NCBI GenBank assembly: GCA_021204025.1
Contig: JAJQAC010000024.1
Span: forward strand, 1-47,444
Reading direction: 5' to 3'
DNA length: 47,444 bases
Origin: Clostridiales bacterium
Lineage (GTDB): Bacteria; Bacillota; Clostridia; Lachnospirales; Lachnospiraceae
Below, piece after piece: positions 34,840 through 42,920 of this stretch. Under the pieces are notes generated by a model, which was given only the letters and a program-made list of their open reading frames with translations, made no database searches and was not told the origin of the DNA. Made by a program: the position numbers and the translations under genes. Position 1 is the stretch's first letter. Every line of letters begins with the position of its first letter.

Positions 34840-36759
34840 TCAGCCGGAAACGTCGCTCTGACTCGCGATACTCAGAGAACTGTCGCTCATACTTGCGATC
34901 TCCCTTTCATAAAAAGGCCTGGTATACCCAAATGGATCCGGCTGATCAGGCTCTGTGATATAATCCGCGTCCATCCTGTAAATCCCCATATTGGATGCAG
35001 CCGCATATAAGCAGCCGTCCTGCAGCCAGACATGGGAAATGCACCCTCTTGCTATCACATCCGTCTCATACGGGAACGCATCGGTTTCCGCATCCATGCT
35101 CTGATAAAACGACGAGCCATTATTCGCCTCGATCTGATAAATATCTACGCAAACCGGGTTCTCCCGATTACTCACGTCAAATACATACAATCCGTTATAC
35201 CGGCTGCTCAGATACGCATAATCACCTGCTGCAACCACATCCCAGCCCTCATCGCCATCGCAGCTAAGCCGACCCAATGTCTTCACGGTAGACAGGTGGA
35301 CCGGATTTTCCGGGTCACTCACATCATAAATTTCCAAGCCATTCCCCGCGCCCCTGCCATAGTCAGACAAATCAGAAGAATGATCGGCGACGTCAGCCGA
35401 ATCCCTGCTGGTGGCAGCATACAAAACTCCATCCGAGACAAACACTCCCCCTCCATTCCCATCGAGAGAAATCTGCGAGCACAAAGAAGGATTGCTCAAA
35501 TCCCGGATGTCGTACAGGTCGACCCTTTTCTGCTCACAGACACCCGCATAAAGATAACCGCCTGATACAAAACAATCCTCGTACTCTGAGTCTGCCTCCA
35601 CCCGGTTTACATATGCGGGGTTGTTGAGATCCGAGACATCCACAATTTCGACACCGGAATATGGTTGACATAGAAACGCATAATATTCCGACACGAATAT
35701 ACCGGTACTGCGCTCAGACGTGGCATAATGTGACGCAAGGGCCAGGTATTCCGGCTCAGATACATTAAACACGTACATGCCATCCCCTCCGGCAGACACC
35801 ACAATGCCATCTTTATCATCGGTAAACGCCATATCTCTCGTATCACCCATGCCCGAATACTCTGTAATCTTCTCATAACCTGCCTCAAGAATTCTGTAAA
35901 CACCAAGACTTCCGTCAGACAAAGCGTATAAATATCCACCATCTGTAAGGCATTGTGTCGCTTTCCTGTCGATTTCATAATTCTCAGCTTCCATGACTGT
36001 CGTGCTGCATCCAAATTCCGTATAAATGCCGGTTCTAAGATCCGTAATTGCCGTATCCTCATATTTCACAAGACAGACTTCATCAATCGTTGTCTTTCCT
36101 GCTTCGGAAACATCCATCCGGAAACAGATCTCAGATATATCACATGCACCGGCAATGGGGATGTAACAGGTAGCCGCGGTTTCCGAAACCCAGACCGATA
36201 CATCATCTTCTCCGCAGGAAACCTGCATCCATCCCGATCCAGATTCTGTCCAGGCTTTGAACTGAAGCACGGCGACATCTCCTTCATCCAGAGCAGACGA
36301 TATGTTCATAGACGCAACCGTAGAAGATCCACTATATGCAGGCACAAGATCCGCACTCTCACAGAATGTCCCTGGATCAACCAGGATCTCACCCACGGAT
36401 CCGTCCACCATCACATCATAAGCACTGATGAGGAAATCATCCTCTCCTGTGACCTCCCCACTGAGCAGGATAAGACCGTTTCCCTCTGCTCTCGCCGCCT
36501 CATCTGTCCTGGACGACTCGTCTGCCATGACTGCCTCGTCTTCCCCGTTTTTTTCCGATTTCCCGGCTTTTCTGTATTCCTCTGCCCTGGCTTCCTCGTC
36601 TTTTCTGTACTCTTCAGCGACCTGCTTTAAGCGCTCACTTTCTTTATTATCCTGATAATTGGCATACACGAACATACCGCCCAATGCCAGACAGGCAACA
36701 ATCAGCAAAATCACCTGTACATATGCGGGAATCCCCCCGCGCCTGTGATGATTACTCAT
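34840..36759 (-). CDS. Membrane-anchored LVIVD-repeat beta-propeller protein
   Basis: 639 aa. An N-terminal membrane anchor (about 12-32) is followed by a charged helical stretch (ESERLKQVAEEYRKDEEARA). Residues about 95-260 form a beta-sandwich-like domain. The C-terminal half has LVIVD-type propeller blades: GDGMYVFNVSEPEYLALASH, GVEIVDVSDLNNPAYVNRVE, RVDLYDIRDLSNPSLCSQIS, GLEIYDVSDPENPVHLSTVK and GLYVFDVSNRENPVCVDIYQ. Such propellers usually bind partners or polymers at the surface. It ends 130 bp before cpsB on the same strand, so it could belong to the same surface function. Specific function unknown. Confidence 0.88.
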   Translation of the reverse strand: MSNHHRRGGIPAYVQVILLIVACLALGGMFVYANYQDNKESERLKQVAEEYRKDEEARAEEYRKAGKSEKNGEDEAVMADESSRTDEAARAEGNGLILLSGEVTGEDDFLISAYDVMVDGSVGEILVDPGTFCESADLVPAYSGSSTVASMNISSALDEGDVAVLQFKAWTESGSGWMQVSCGEDDVSVWVSETAATCYIPIAGACDISEICFRMDVSEAGKTTIDEVCLVKYEDTAITDLRTGIYTEFGCSTTVMEAENYEIDRKATQCLTDGGYLYALSDGSLGVYRILEAGYEKITEYSGMGDTRDMAFTDDKDGIVVSAGGDGMYVFNVSEPEYLALASHYATSERSTGIFVSEYYAFLCQPYSGVEIVDVSDLNNPAYVNRVEADSEYEDCFVSGGYLYAGVCEQKRVDLYDIRDLSNPSLCSQISLDGNGGGVFVSDGVLYAATSRDSADVADHSSDLSDYGRGAGNGLEIYDVSDPENPVHLSTVKTLGRLSCDGDEGWDVVAAGDYAYLSSRYNGLYVFDVSNRENPVCVDIYQIEANNGSSFYQSMDAETDAFPYETDVIARGCISHVWLQDGCLYAAASNMGIYRMDADYITEPDQPDPFGYTRPFYEREIASMSDSSLSIASQSDVSG

Positions 36760-36942
36760 TTTTTCCTCCTGCTACAATGGTAAAAATCTTTTCCTGATTT
36801 CCTTATGATACCACATGAGTGAATCTTTTACAAGTCAACCGCTTTTTTAACAATTCAATTTCGTATATAACAATCTTTGTTTGTGTATTAGTTTAGACTA
36901 TCATCGATCTGATGCTGTCTGATATCATTTTTTGATTGTAAC

Positions 36943-36977
36943 AAAAAAAGCCGGGATGGTAATCCACCTCGGCTTTT
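36943..36977. terminator. Bidirectional intrinsic terminator
   Basis: AAAAAAAGCCGGGATGG pairs with CCACCTCGGCTTTT, with A runs on one side and T runs on the other. It separates the propeller gene from the accessory island. The sequence from 36760 to 36942 shows no gene. Confidence 0.8.
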
Positions 36978-36995
36978 CGTAATGATAGTGAATTT

Positions 36996-37141
36996 CTACC
37001 GGTTACTAATCATCACCAGTGTCAAAAGAATGAAACTACTACTCACTACCATTATAAGAAGATCCCTGTTATCTGGAAATCCGCTCAAAATTTAAGCGCT
37101 TACTGTCAACCAACTCTCAAAATGCTAAACACGCTCATCAT
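36996..37141 (-). pseudogene. Possible remnant of a small hydrophobic (type I) toxin
   Basis: On the minus strand, GGAGG precedes ATG 37141, which opens an 11-codon frame (MMSVFSILRVG, stop at 37106-37108). A second frame (ATG 37052 to stop 36996) reads MVVSSSFILLTLVMISNR, preceded in frame by PDNRDLLI. The start resembles the MSVFEAL openings of clostridial holin-like toxins and the second part is a membrane-type segment, so a frameshifted small toxin is possible. Terminators flank both sides. Weak call. Confidence 0.35.
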
Positions 37142-37158
37142 TTACCTCCATACAAAAA

Positions 37159-37183
37159 GACACTTACATTTCTGCAAGTGCCC
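37159..37183 (-). terminator. Terminator of the toxin-antitoxin operon
   Basis: Minus strand: GGCACTTGCA-GAAA-TGTAAGTGTC, with one mismatch, then TTTTT. It lies 19 bp after the antitoxin stop codon. Confidence 0.82.
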
Positions 37184-37201
37184 TCTTCGATAAAATTTTA
37201 T

Positions 37202-38245
37202 TTAAAAACTTCTTATTTCTTTTGCCAGGCTAAAAGGAATAATCTCTCCCGCATTCGTCTCCTTATATGCCTTTTCTTCATGCATATAATCTACAATATC
37301 CTGCGCCTTATAATTTTTGAATTTCTTAATCACCTTATCCAGAATAGCCTTTTCTCTATCACTTAATATAGAATAATCCATTCCAACAGTGGGATAAACA
37401 TGAAGCATCGTATCATAGTTATAGCTCATCTCTTCTTTAATGTTGAGATTTTCAAGATTCATCAAACTATAATGTCCTATAGGCAAGGCTCCCATTAGTT
37501 CATGTCTATATACCATACCAGTCATAGCAAAGCCGTTCTCAATGAATGACAGAACATCCGAATACCACAACATTTTCATCAGTTTTACCTTAAATAAATT
37601 TGATACTTTCTCCGCGATATAGGAAATCATTGCCTCTATCTTATCAATATTCAAAACCGTAAAACCATTGGAATCAGACCGTTCTTCAAAATTAGCATAC
37701 TCACCTTCAAAAGTTTGACGTGTCAGATATTCCTTTCCATATGAATCAATCTTTTCAACGATTTTTGACTTTATTTCCATTCTCTTCATTGGAGTAAATT
37801 TATCCGCATTCTTTTTTAAGAATTCTAATGCTTGAAGTGGATTATCCTTAATTAGACGGAGCATGGTATCATAAGCCTCATCTTGAATTGCTTTACTCTC
37901 ATAACGAGAAATCGTAGCTTCTCCCCATCCCAGAAGTTTTGCCAAATCAACCTGAGATAGCCCATAGCTTTCTCTTATCTCTACTATCTCATAAGATGTA
38001 AGCAAGCCTTTCTTAATACGGTATGCGTTTCGGGCATTTAAGAGATTCTCATTAGTCATAGTTCTCGTTTCAAATTCATTCTCATCTTCATCCGCATTGG
38101 CACAAAAATAAAACCTCTCCTCGTAGGTTACTTCTTCTCCTTTTAATACAATTGATGTAACACGTTTTCTTTCTTCAACTTCATGTGTCTTGTCGCATAA
38201 AGGACAGTTCATATGAACCTTTCTCAATAATGTGTTGGCCTCCAT
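37202..38245 (-). CDS. Antitoxin with MqsA-type zinc ribbon, HTH and Panacea (DUF4065) domain
   Basis: 347 aa in three parts. Residues 10-50 have a zinc ribbon start CPLCDKTHEVEERKR and a late FCANADE. Residues about 68-130 are an MqsA/Xre HTH (VEIRESYGLSQVDLAKLLGW, GEATISRYESK). Residues about 195-345 are a DUF4065/Panacea domain (VSNLFKVKLMKMLWYSDVLS, GALPIGHYSLMNLENL). Panacea domains neutralise very diverse toxins. ATG at 38245 follows GAGGAGG. It lies 25 bp after the toxin gene, toxin first as in mqsRA, and probably represses the operon through the site at 38699-38740. Confidence 0.88.
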   Translation of the reverse strand: MEANTLLRKVHMNCPLCDKTHEVEERKRVTSIVLKGEEVTYEERFYFCANADEDENEFETRTMTNENLLNARNAYRIKKGLLTSYEIVEIRESYGLSQVDLAKLLGWGEATISRYESKAIQDEAYDTMLRLIKDNPLQALEFLKKNADKFTPMKRMEIKSKIVEKIDSYGKEYLTRQTFEGEYANFEERSDSNGFTVLNIDKIEAMISYIAEKVSNLFKVKLMKMLWYSDVLSFIENGFAMTGMVYRHELMGALPIGHYSLMNLENLNIKEEMSYNYDTMLHVYPTVGMDYSILSDREKAILDKVIKKFKNYKAQDIVDYMHEEKAYKETNAGEIIPFSLAKEIRSF

Positions 38246-38270
38246 TTTTCTTACCTCCTCTGCAATTCCA

Positions 38271-38690
38271 TTATACGTAAGGAAATGTCATTTTCTCCTT
38301 CGCATAGTGGAACGACACGCATAATACATGTCTCTGCTGATCTCCTTTAATCTTTAACTTCACATATACAAGCTTACTATTTATATCCTTCCCAAAAACA
38401 AATAATAATGGCGGATTCAGATTGTCTTTATCTATTTTGGTCTCAGAATATTCTGCTACGGTAAGTTCTTTCAGCCGCTCTACTATATCTTCCGTATCGT
38501 AATCAAGATCCAATAAAGTATATGGTGTTGAATATTTTTGATCTTGACCCTGTTTCTTTTTGCTAATCAAAGTAAGATCGGTATCTATATCAAAATCTGC
38601 ATTCTCCAGTATCGACTTCAATTCATCCAGAAATGCAATGACTTCTCTCTTTTTTGATTGTGTATTAAGAAAAATTATAACCACCTCCAA
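38271..38690 (-). CDS. MqsR-like ribonuclease toxin
   Basis: About 139 aa. The C-terminal half has the RelE/MqsR-fold pattern DYDTEDIVERLKELTVAEYS, then PPLLFVFGKDINSKLVYVKL and VLCVSFHYAKEK. MqsR cleaves mRNA, typically at GCU; whether this one does is inference. The start is uncertain. The TTG at 38690 and an in-frame GTG overlap the ribosome site GGAGGTGG. No ATG lies nearby, but an ATT (reading IFLNTQSKKREV) falls 8 nt after GGAGG and may be the real, non-standard start. Confidence 0.75.
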   Translation of the reverse strand: MEVVIIFLNTQSKKREVIAFLDELKSILENADFDIDTDLTLISKKKQGQDQKYSTPYTLLDLDYDTEDIVERLKELTVAEYSETKIDKDNLNPPLLFVFGKDINSKLVYVKLKIKGDQQRHVLCVSFHYAKEKMTFPYV

Positions 38691-38698
38691 CCATTTTC

Positions 38699-38740
38699 AC
38701 TATCAATTGATAGTATACTCGTCAATTGATAGTTTGTCAA
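38699..38740 (-). promoter_or_regulatory. Promoter and operator of the toxin-antitoxin pair
   Basis: Minus strand: TTGACA (complement 38735-38740), 17 bp, TATACT (complement 38712-38717), close to perfect. A 16-bp perfect palindrome ACTATCAATTGATAGT covers 38699-38714, overlapping the -10. ACTATCAATTGA recurs between the -35 and -10 (38722-38733). A repressor bound here would block RNA polymerase, as in autoregulated antitoxins. Confidence 0.85.
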
Positions 38741-38770
38741 GTAGGTTACACGATTAACTGAGAATGGTCT

Positions 38771-39221
38771 GTTTACGATGATATCGTCCACACTTCCTTC
38801 CACCGCTACCTTGCTTCCGAACGTGCCGCTGCCCTTAACCACCTCAAAAACCTTGAAGCCCTCGGCATCTACCGGAATTCCATCGTTATCTTCGACCGCG
38901 GCTATTATTCCGAGGATTTCCTGCGCTACTGCGTCGATCACGGCCATTTCTGCCTCATGCGCCTCAAGGAAAAAATCCGGATAGCGAAAGCCTGCGAATC
39001 AATACCGCTACCAGGCGAACCGCTCGTTCATCATCGGGCAGCTCAAAAAATCCTTCCCAAGATCCTGTGCGGGGTACTCGGCCTGGCAGAAGCACTCAAC
39101 CAGCCTGATCCGTCTGGCTCTTAAAATCCGTTCTCAGATCCAGCCCGGGCGTTCCTGCCGGCGGAAACGGAATAAGTCCATAGGACGCACCCATTTCAAC
39201 AACAGAAAAGTCGCTTTCTGA
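38771..39221 (+). pseudogene. IS4-family transposase remnant
   Basis: Plus strand. Frame one reads VYDDIVHTSFHRYLASERAA, then IVIFDRGYYSEDFLRYCVDH with the second catalytic Asp of the DDE family, and RLKEKIRIAK. At about 38990 a +1 shift moves to NQYRYQANRSFIIGQLKKSF, ending RTHFNNRKVAF with stop TGA at 39219-39221. The N-terminal half, including the first catalytic Asp, is missing; it stops about 30 bp from the toxin promoter. Non-functional IS fragment. The next 180 bp hold no gene. Confidence 0.82.
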
Positions 39222-39405
39222 GATGCCGGCCGCTGCCATGCCTGAATCAAATATAACTTCTTCTCTCATTTTTTAAGAAAAAAAAACGAGAAGGGTACTT
39301 TTGCGCCTTTTTTCTATGGTTTTCTTCCTGTTTTCATTACGATTGAGTACCAGGGATTCATTTTCCCTTCGACATATCACCGCCGGACTTTTTAACTTTT
39401 GTCTT

Positions 39406-40554
39406 TTATCTCTTAATGCCCAGTGCATATCTGGTTCTCTTTTTACACTCTTCAATCATCGCGCCGACATTCTCTGTGTCCAGAATATCGTTAATTTCTA
39501 TTGGCGCACATAATATCCGATCCCGATCCACCTTCGACGGCTGAGGACGAATAACATTGCAAGCATCATAGTTCCAATATCCTTTGCATCCGATTATCGA
39601 GGTGCAAATATACACAGTAGAATGTCTCTCCAATGACCTGTATATTTTAGCGGTTCCCTCTACAATGTCATCAATTGCCGCTAAGAACTCATCACTAATT
39701 AAGTACTCAGTATCTTTAATCGAATGTATATATAGGTCCTGCTTAAATTCCACACTTCCATTGTCAAACAACATCAATAATTCAAAATCTCTCTGTCCAT
39801 CGTCCGACGGAAACCATATGCCGTCGACATTAGGAAGCATTCTACCCCTGATGTGATTATTCAATTCAGGAGGTACCGGAACCCTTCCTGCCTTCCCCAG
39901 ATCGCACATTGGTATAAAATCAACCGGATTCTGAAATGTTGCCGGTATAATGTGAATCACACCGAACACTCCAGTACTATCCTCCAACAATTCGGATATT
40001 CGTTCCAAGCGAAATCTTTTTATCTCCGATGCCAGAGAAGCCGCATGTAAAAAATTATTGCTAATCTCCGAATAACTCATCGCCTCTTTATGATTTCCAC
40101 GACGAACAAAAAAACGAAACGTCGTCTGGTTCTCCACCGTCATATAGGGTTTAAAAATTCCTTTTTCAATGTGAACCACCACGACATAACCACCTGTTAC
40201 AGCAATAAAGTGAAAATCCACAGGCGGCATGGAAGGCATAATCGAAAGCAACGCATTCCGTAAATCCAGCTCAAACCAGTCAATATTGTCAATACTGATG
40301 GGCATTATAGCGGAAGCCAGTCCGTTCTTTTCGGAAATTCCAAAGAATAAATCTCCTCCATCTGCGTTTGCGAAGGAACAAACATCATTGCGAAATTCGT
40401 CCTTCCCTTTTGCCTTCTGCGCTTTGTCTCCCTCCAAATATTCGAAAGTCCTTTTATAATCCAGGAACTGAGATTCCCGAAAATCATCGTTGTTGAGAAG
40501 GATGTTGATGTCCTCTTTTGTCCATTCCTTAAAGGTTTTATTATTGATTCTCAC
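39406..40554 (-). CDS. AlbA_2 (Schlafen-type) DNA-binding-domain protein
   Basis: 382 aa from a GTG at 40554, behind GAGGAGGG. The N-terminal AlbA_2 domain (about 15-160) has ESQFLDYKRTFEYLEG, KDEFRNDVCSFANADGGDLF, FGISEKNG and FRFFVRRGNHKEAMSYSEI. This domain binds nucleic acid and occurs in many defence and regulatory proteins. The C-terminal 200 residues are not recognised. Unlike many relatives, it has no HTH or ATPase tail. It stands alone in the island; a defence role is a guess from its setting. Confidence 0.82.
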   Translation of the reverse strand: MRINNKTFKEWTKEDINILLNNDDFRESQFLDYKRTFEYLEGDKAQKAKGKDEFRNDVCSFANADGGDLFFGISEKNGLASAIMPISIDNIDWFELDLRNALLSIMPSMPPVDFHFIAVTGGYVVVVHIEKGIFKPYMTVENQTTFRFFVRRGNHKEAMSYSEISNNFLHAASLASEIKRFRLERISELLEDSTGVFGVIHIIPATFQNPVDFIPMCDLGKAGRVPVPPELNNHIRGRMLPNVDGIWFPSDDGQRDFELLMLFDNGSVEFKQDLYIHSIKDTEYLISDEFLAAIDDIVEGTAKIYRSLERHSTVYICTSIIGCKGYWNYDACNVIRPQPSKVDRDRILCAPIEINDILDTENVGAMIEECKKRTRYALGIKR

Positions 40555-40559
40555 CGTTA

Positions 40560-40770
40560 TCCCTCCTCAATAATAATCATTTAACTTTCCGCCTGACAAT
40601 CATCCTTTCCCTTATTCTTTACGCAGGATGGCATTGTTCTTTCCAAAAATATTCAGCCCATTCAGGAAGATGGTTTACACCCCAACCCCCAAAATATGTG
40701 AGGACACATGCCATGCATGGCAGAACCCCTGTAGGGAAGGTCTTGTTTATTAAAGACTGGGATATATTTC
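40560..40770. other. Gap with only a decayed protein tail
   Basis: No intact gene. The minus strand has a short open stretch reading ACVLTYFGGWGVNHLPEWAE, then YFWKEQCHPA and a stop, which looks like a broken protein C-terminus. A 14-bp palindrome TGCCATGCATGGCA lies at 40709-40722. Origin unknown. Confidence 0.35.
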
Positions 40771-41375
40771 TCAGAGGACTATCTTATATAAATTATCCAT
40801 GTAGGCTTTCCTCGTCTCCCATCTTACCGGGAACCCGTCCTTCTGCTCGTAAAACACTTTCAGATATACGGCAGACGTTTCCACGCATCGGTTTCACTAA
40901 ACGCCTGGTCGGAAATGCTCAAGAGCCTTGTCCAAATCTCCTTTTAGCGTATACACCCGTATCAGATTGGAATGCGTATTAAGCAAATGCTGCGCTGCAT
41001 CAGCGTCAATATTCATCGTAACAATCTGTTTGCGCAGTTCCAGCGTTTCTTTGAGGCTATTTATCGCTCTGGTATGTCTATCTTCCTTTTCCTTATCCAC
41101 AAGCTCGTAATATCGGCTCAATCCATTGATCAGATATGCCCTCGTTGTCTTTTCCAGTTCAGACTCAATATAAGCCTCCGCTTTAGAATACCACTCCTCC
41201 GCATCTTTATCGTCATCGACAAGTACGCATACATAGCCCAGACTGACATAGAGGAGAACCTTTAAATCGGTAAGGCTGAGTTCCTGTCTCAGCCCGTTGT
41301 TAAGCAGGATTGTGATGCTTTCCTGCCTTTTCTCGGCTTCAATCGCTTCAACTATGCTTAATAATGACGTGGCTT
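40771..41375 (-). pseudogene. Remnant of a TPR-type helical repeat protein
   Basis: Minus strand, no start codon. It begins after a stop with ATSLLSIVEAIEAEKRQESI and continues through DLKVLLYVSLGYVCVLVDDD, AEEWYSKAEAYIESELEKTT, RYYELVDKEKEDRHTRAINS and LIRVYTLKGDLDKALEHF, typical 34-residue helix pairs. It then breaks into other frames (AFSETDAWKRLPYI; FYEQKDGFPVRWETRKAYMD) and ends at 40771. Probably part of a larger defence or signalling protein. Confidence 0.65.
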
Positions 41376-41523
41376 AACGATACATGAGTATTCCTGGCCA
41401 CACCAGACTGGCGACTCCACCGCAACGGAATATCCAAAATAGCCCACCGGTCACCATCCAGCTATGTTGGAATCTTGCACAGCTGGACAGCAACCAGGTG
41501 GACTCGTCATGCTCATGTTCGGT
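41376..41523. other. Unassigned 148-bp piece between two remnants
   Basis: It lies between the TPR remnant and the chimeric ATPase/Rpn ORF. Short open stretches exist on both strands (minus: RFQHSWMVTGGLFWIFRCGG), but none could be matched to a family. It is probably a fragment left by recombination. Confidence 0.25.
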
Positions 41524-42024
41524 TTACAACATCATCTGATACCGCGACTGATCCGCAGCAGAAATCTTAAGCAATTTCATCGCCTGTTCTGCTGTGATTT
41601 TTAAACTCTCCATAAGATTTCTAATGTTATCGAGCGTCGCAGTTGTTTCGCCCTCAGCATACTGGCTCTTGCCGTAATTTTCAACGACCTCCCTTTGATC
41701 GTAAAGCTGTACCATAATATCAGCCGCCTCCTTTTCGTGGCTTTCAATAAATTCCTTCAAAATGTTTCTGTCTTTACAAATACGGAATGTTTCTCTCACA
41801 GCCTCGGCTTTATGCTCCTTAGTGTAATAATCAACTGTGTAGCTGCTCATTACATTTGGGAAAATTCTATCCGACGTTTCCTTACCCTTGGAAATATCGT
41901 CTAGCACTTGCGCTAATGAACTTTTCATCACGCCATTAGGAGCGTAAATGATCGCCTTATTACAATGTGCAAAATCAACTCTTCTCTTATCCAATTTCCG
42001 ACAATTGATTTTTAATACGGTCAT
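41524..42024 (-). pseudogene. Chimeric ORF: ATPase N-terminus joined to an Rpn-type C-terminus
   Basis: 166 aa. The first 68 or so residues are the start of an SMC/ABC-like ATPase: MTVLKINCRKLDKRRVDFAH, then Walker A AIIYAPNGVMKSSLAQVLDD and RIFPNVMSSYTVDYYTK. From about 72 on the sequence is the tail of an Rpn/PD-(D/E)XK protein: FRICKDRNILKEFIESHEKE, IMVQLYDQREVVENYGKSQY and LKITAEQAMKLLKISAADQ. Walker B and the ABC signature are missing, so no ATPase activity is expected. It overlaps the nuclease gene by 38 bp in another frame, showing the original ATPase was co-translated with it. Confidence 0.78.
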
Positions 42025-42634
42025 CGAGTATTACCTGTACTTCGCTTGATAAATTCTCGATTGTCATTCCTTTATCCATATACATGATCGTATCATACTT
42101 TCTCTGATCGTTCTTCTTTGAAAATATGTATTGCACTTCAAACGCACCATCTGCGCGGTCAAAGCTATCTTCTACCCGTAAACTTCTGGCTATAAAATGA
42201 TCACCAACTACATTTCCATTCTCATCGGTATCTTCGCTCAAACAAACAGTTAGTTCCAAATCCGTTAAGCCAAACTTATATGTAAAAGTATTGGGTTCCG
42301 TATCCTCAAGGATAAATATCTCTGAATCAATAATTCGGTTCAGGTTACTTAATTGCGACATCTTCTTTGCACAAAGATCATACGGGTGCCGTGTACTAAA
42401 GAAAATCTGTTTCGGCTGCAATTTGCCTCGAATGGCATCCTTAAAGAACTGTTCAGCAGAGCAATGTGAGTCTACACCTGTCAGATGCATAAAATCCTTT
42501 GTTCTATAAACAACCTCTATTGAACGTCCCTCAAACACATATAAAAAAGAACGACCGACCATATTTGCCTTATATTCCGTCGCTGCCCGAATAATCGTCT
42601 GTACTATCTTGGCTTTATCCTGTTTCTTACTCAT
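41987..42634 (-). CDS. PBECR4-like nuclease (putative RNase toxin)
   Basis: 215 aa. The pattern GRSFLYVFEGRSIEVVYRTK, FMHLTGVDSHCSAEQFFKDA and GKLQPKQIFFSTRHPYDLCA fits the PBECR4 domain (Barnase-EndoU-ColicinE5/D-RelE-like nuclease group), with KMSQLSNLNRIIDSEIFILE and a beta-rich C-terminal part with ARSLRVEDSFDRADGAFEVQ. These are predicted RNases found as phage or toxin effectors; activity has not been shown for this one. ATG at 42634 follows GAAGGA and lies 28 nt after the terminator of the structured RNA. Its end overlaps the ATPase start. Confidence 0.72.
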   Translation of the reverse strand: MSKKQDKAKIVQTIIRAATEYKANMVGRSFLYVFEGRSIEVVYRTKDFMHLTGVDSHCSAEQFFKDAIRGKLQPKQIFFSTRHPYDLCAKKMSQLSNLNRIIDSEIFILEDTEPNTFTYKFGLTDLELTVCLSEDTDENGNVVGDHFIARSLRVEDSFDRADGAFEVQYIFSKKNDQRKYDTIMYMDKGMTIENLSSEVQVILDDRIKNQLSEIG

Positions 42635-42662
42635 TATTCGTCCTTCTTCGACAATTTAAGCG

Positions 42663-42914
42663 AAAAAAATTAGCGGGCGATATAAATACCGCCCGCCTTT
42701 TCATTATAGTCGCGTGTTATAATGCTGGCCGTCAGCCCCGGTATCCTACCGAATACCTATGCCATGGGTAATTTAAGTCCCCCATGCGGACTACACCTGT
42801 ATCCCAGATGCCGGGCCCAGCGCCCTACCGAGCGCCTATTCGCCATGGGCTTTACCCTGCCCCATACGCAGTACAGCTTTATCGTGCCGCCGCACGGAAA
42901 ACATCTCTGTTTTC
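42663..42914 (-). ncRNA. Structured RNA with two tandem 80-nt modules
   Basis: Predicted transcript of about 250 nt. It opens with hairpin GAAAACA-GAGA-TGTTTTC and then CGTGC-GGCG-GCACG. Two modules follow, 80 nt apart. Each has a 4-bp stem (CTGC/GCAG in one, GTCC/GGAC in the other) whose loop (GTATGGG, GCATGGG) can pair with CCCATG downstream, making a pseudoknot. Each then has a hairpin with a TCGGTAGG apex (GCGCTC/GGGCGC; GGTATTC/GGATACC). Further stems are CATCTG/CAGGTG, GCTG/CAGC and CATTATA/TATAATG. It ends GCGGGCG-N10-CGCCCGC and seven Ts. It matches no RNA class I know. Confidence 0.75.
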
Positions 42915-42920
42915 ATAATT

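Noticed and set aside
42766-42871. Pistol-type self-cleaving ribozyme
   Set aside because: The hairpin with a loop that pairs downstream is similar, but the second stem and the conserved bases around the cleavage site are not present.
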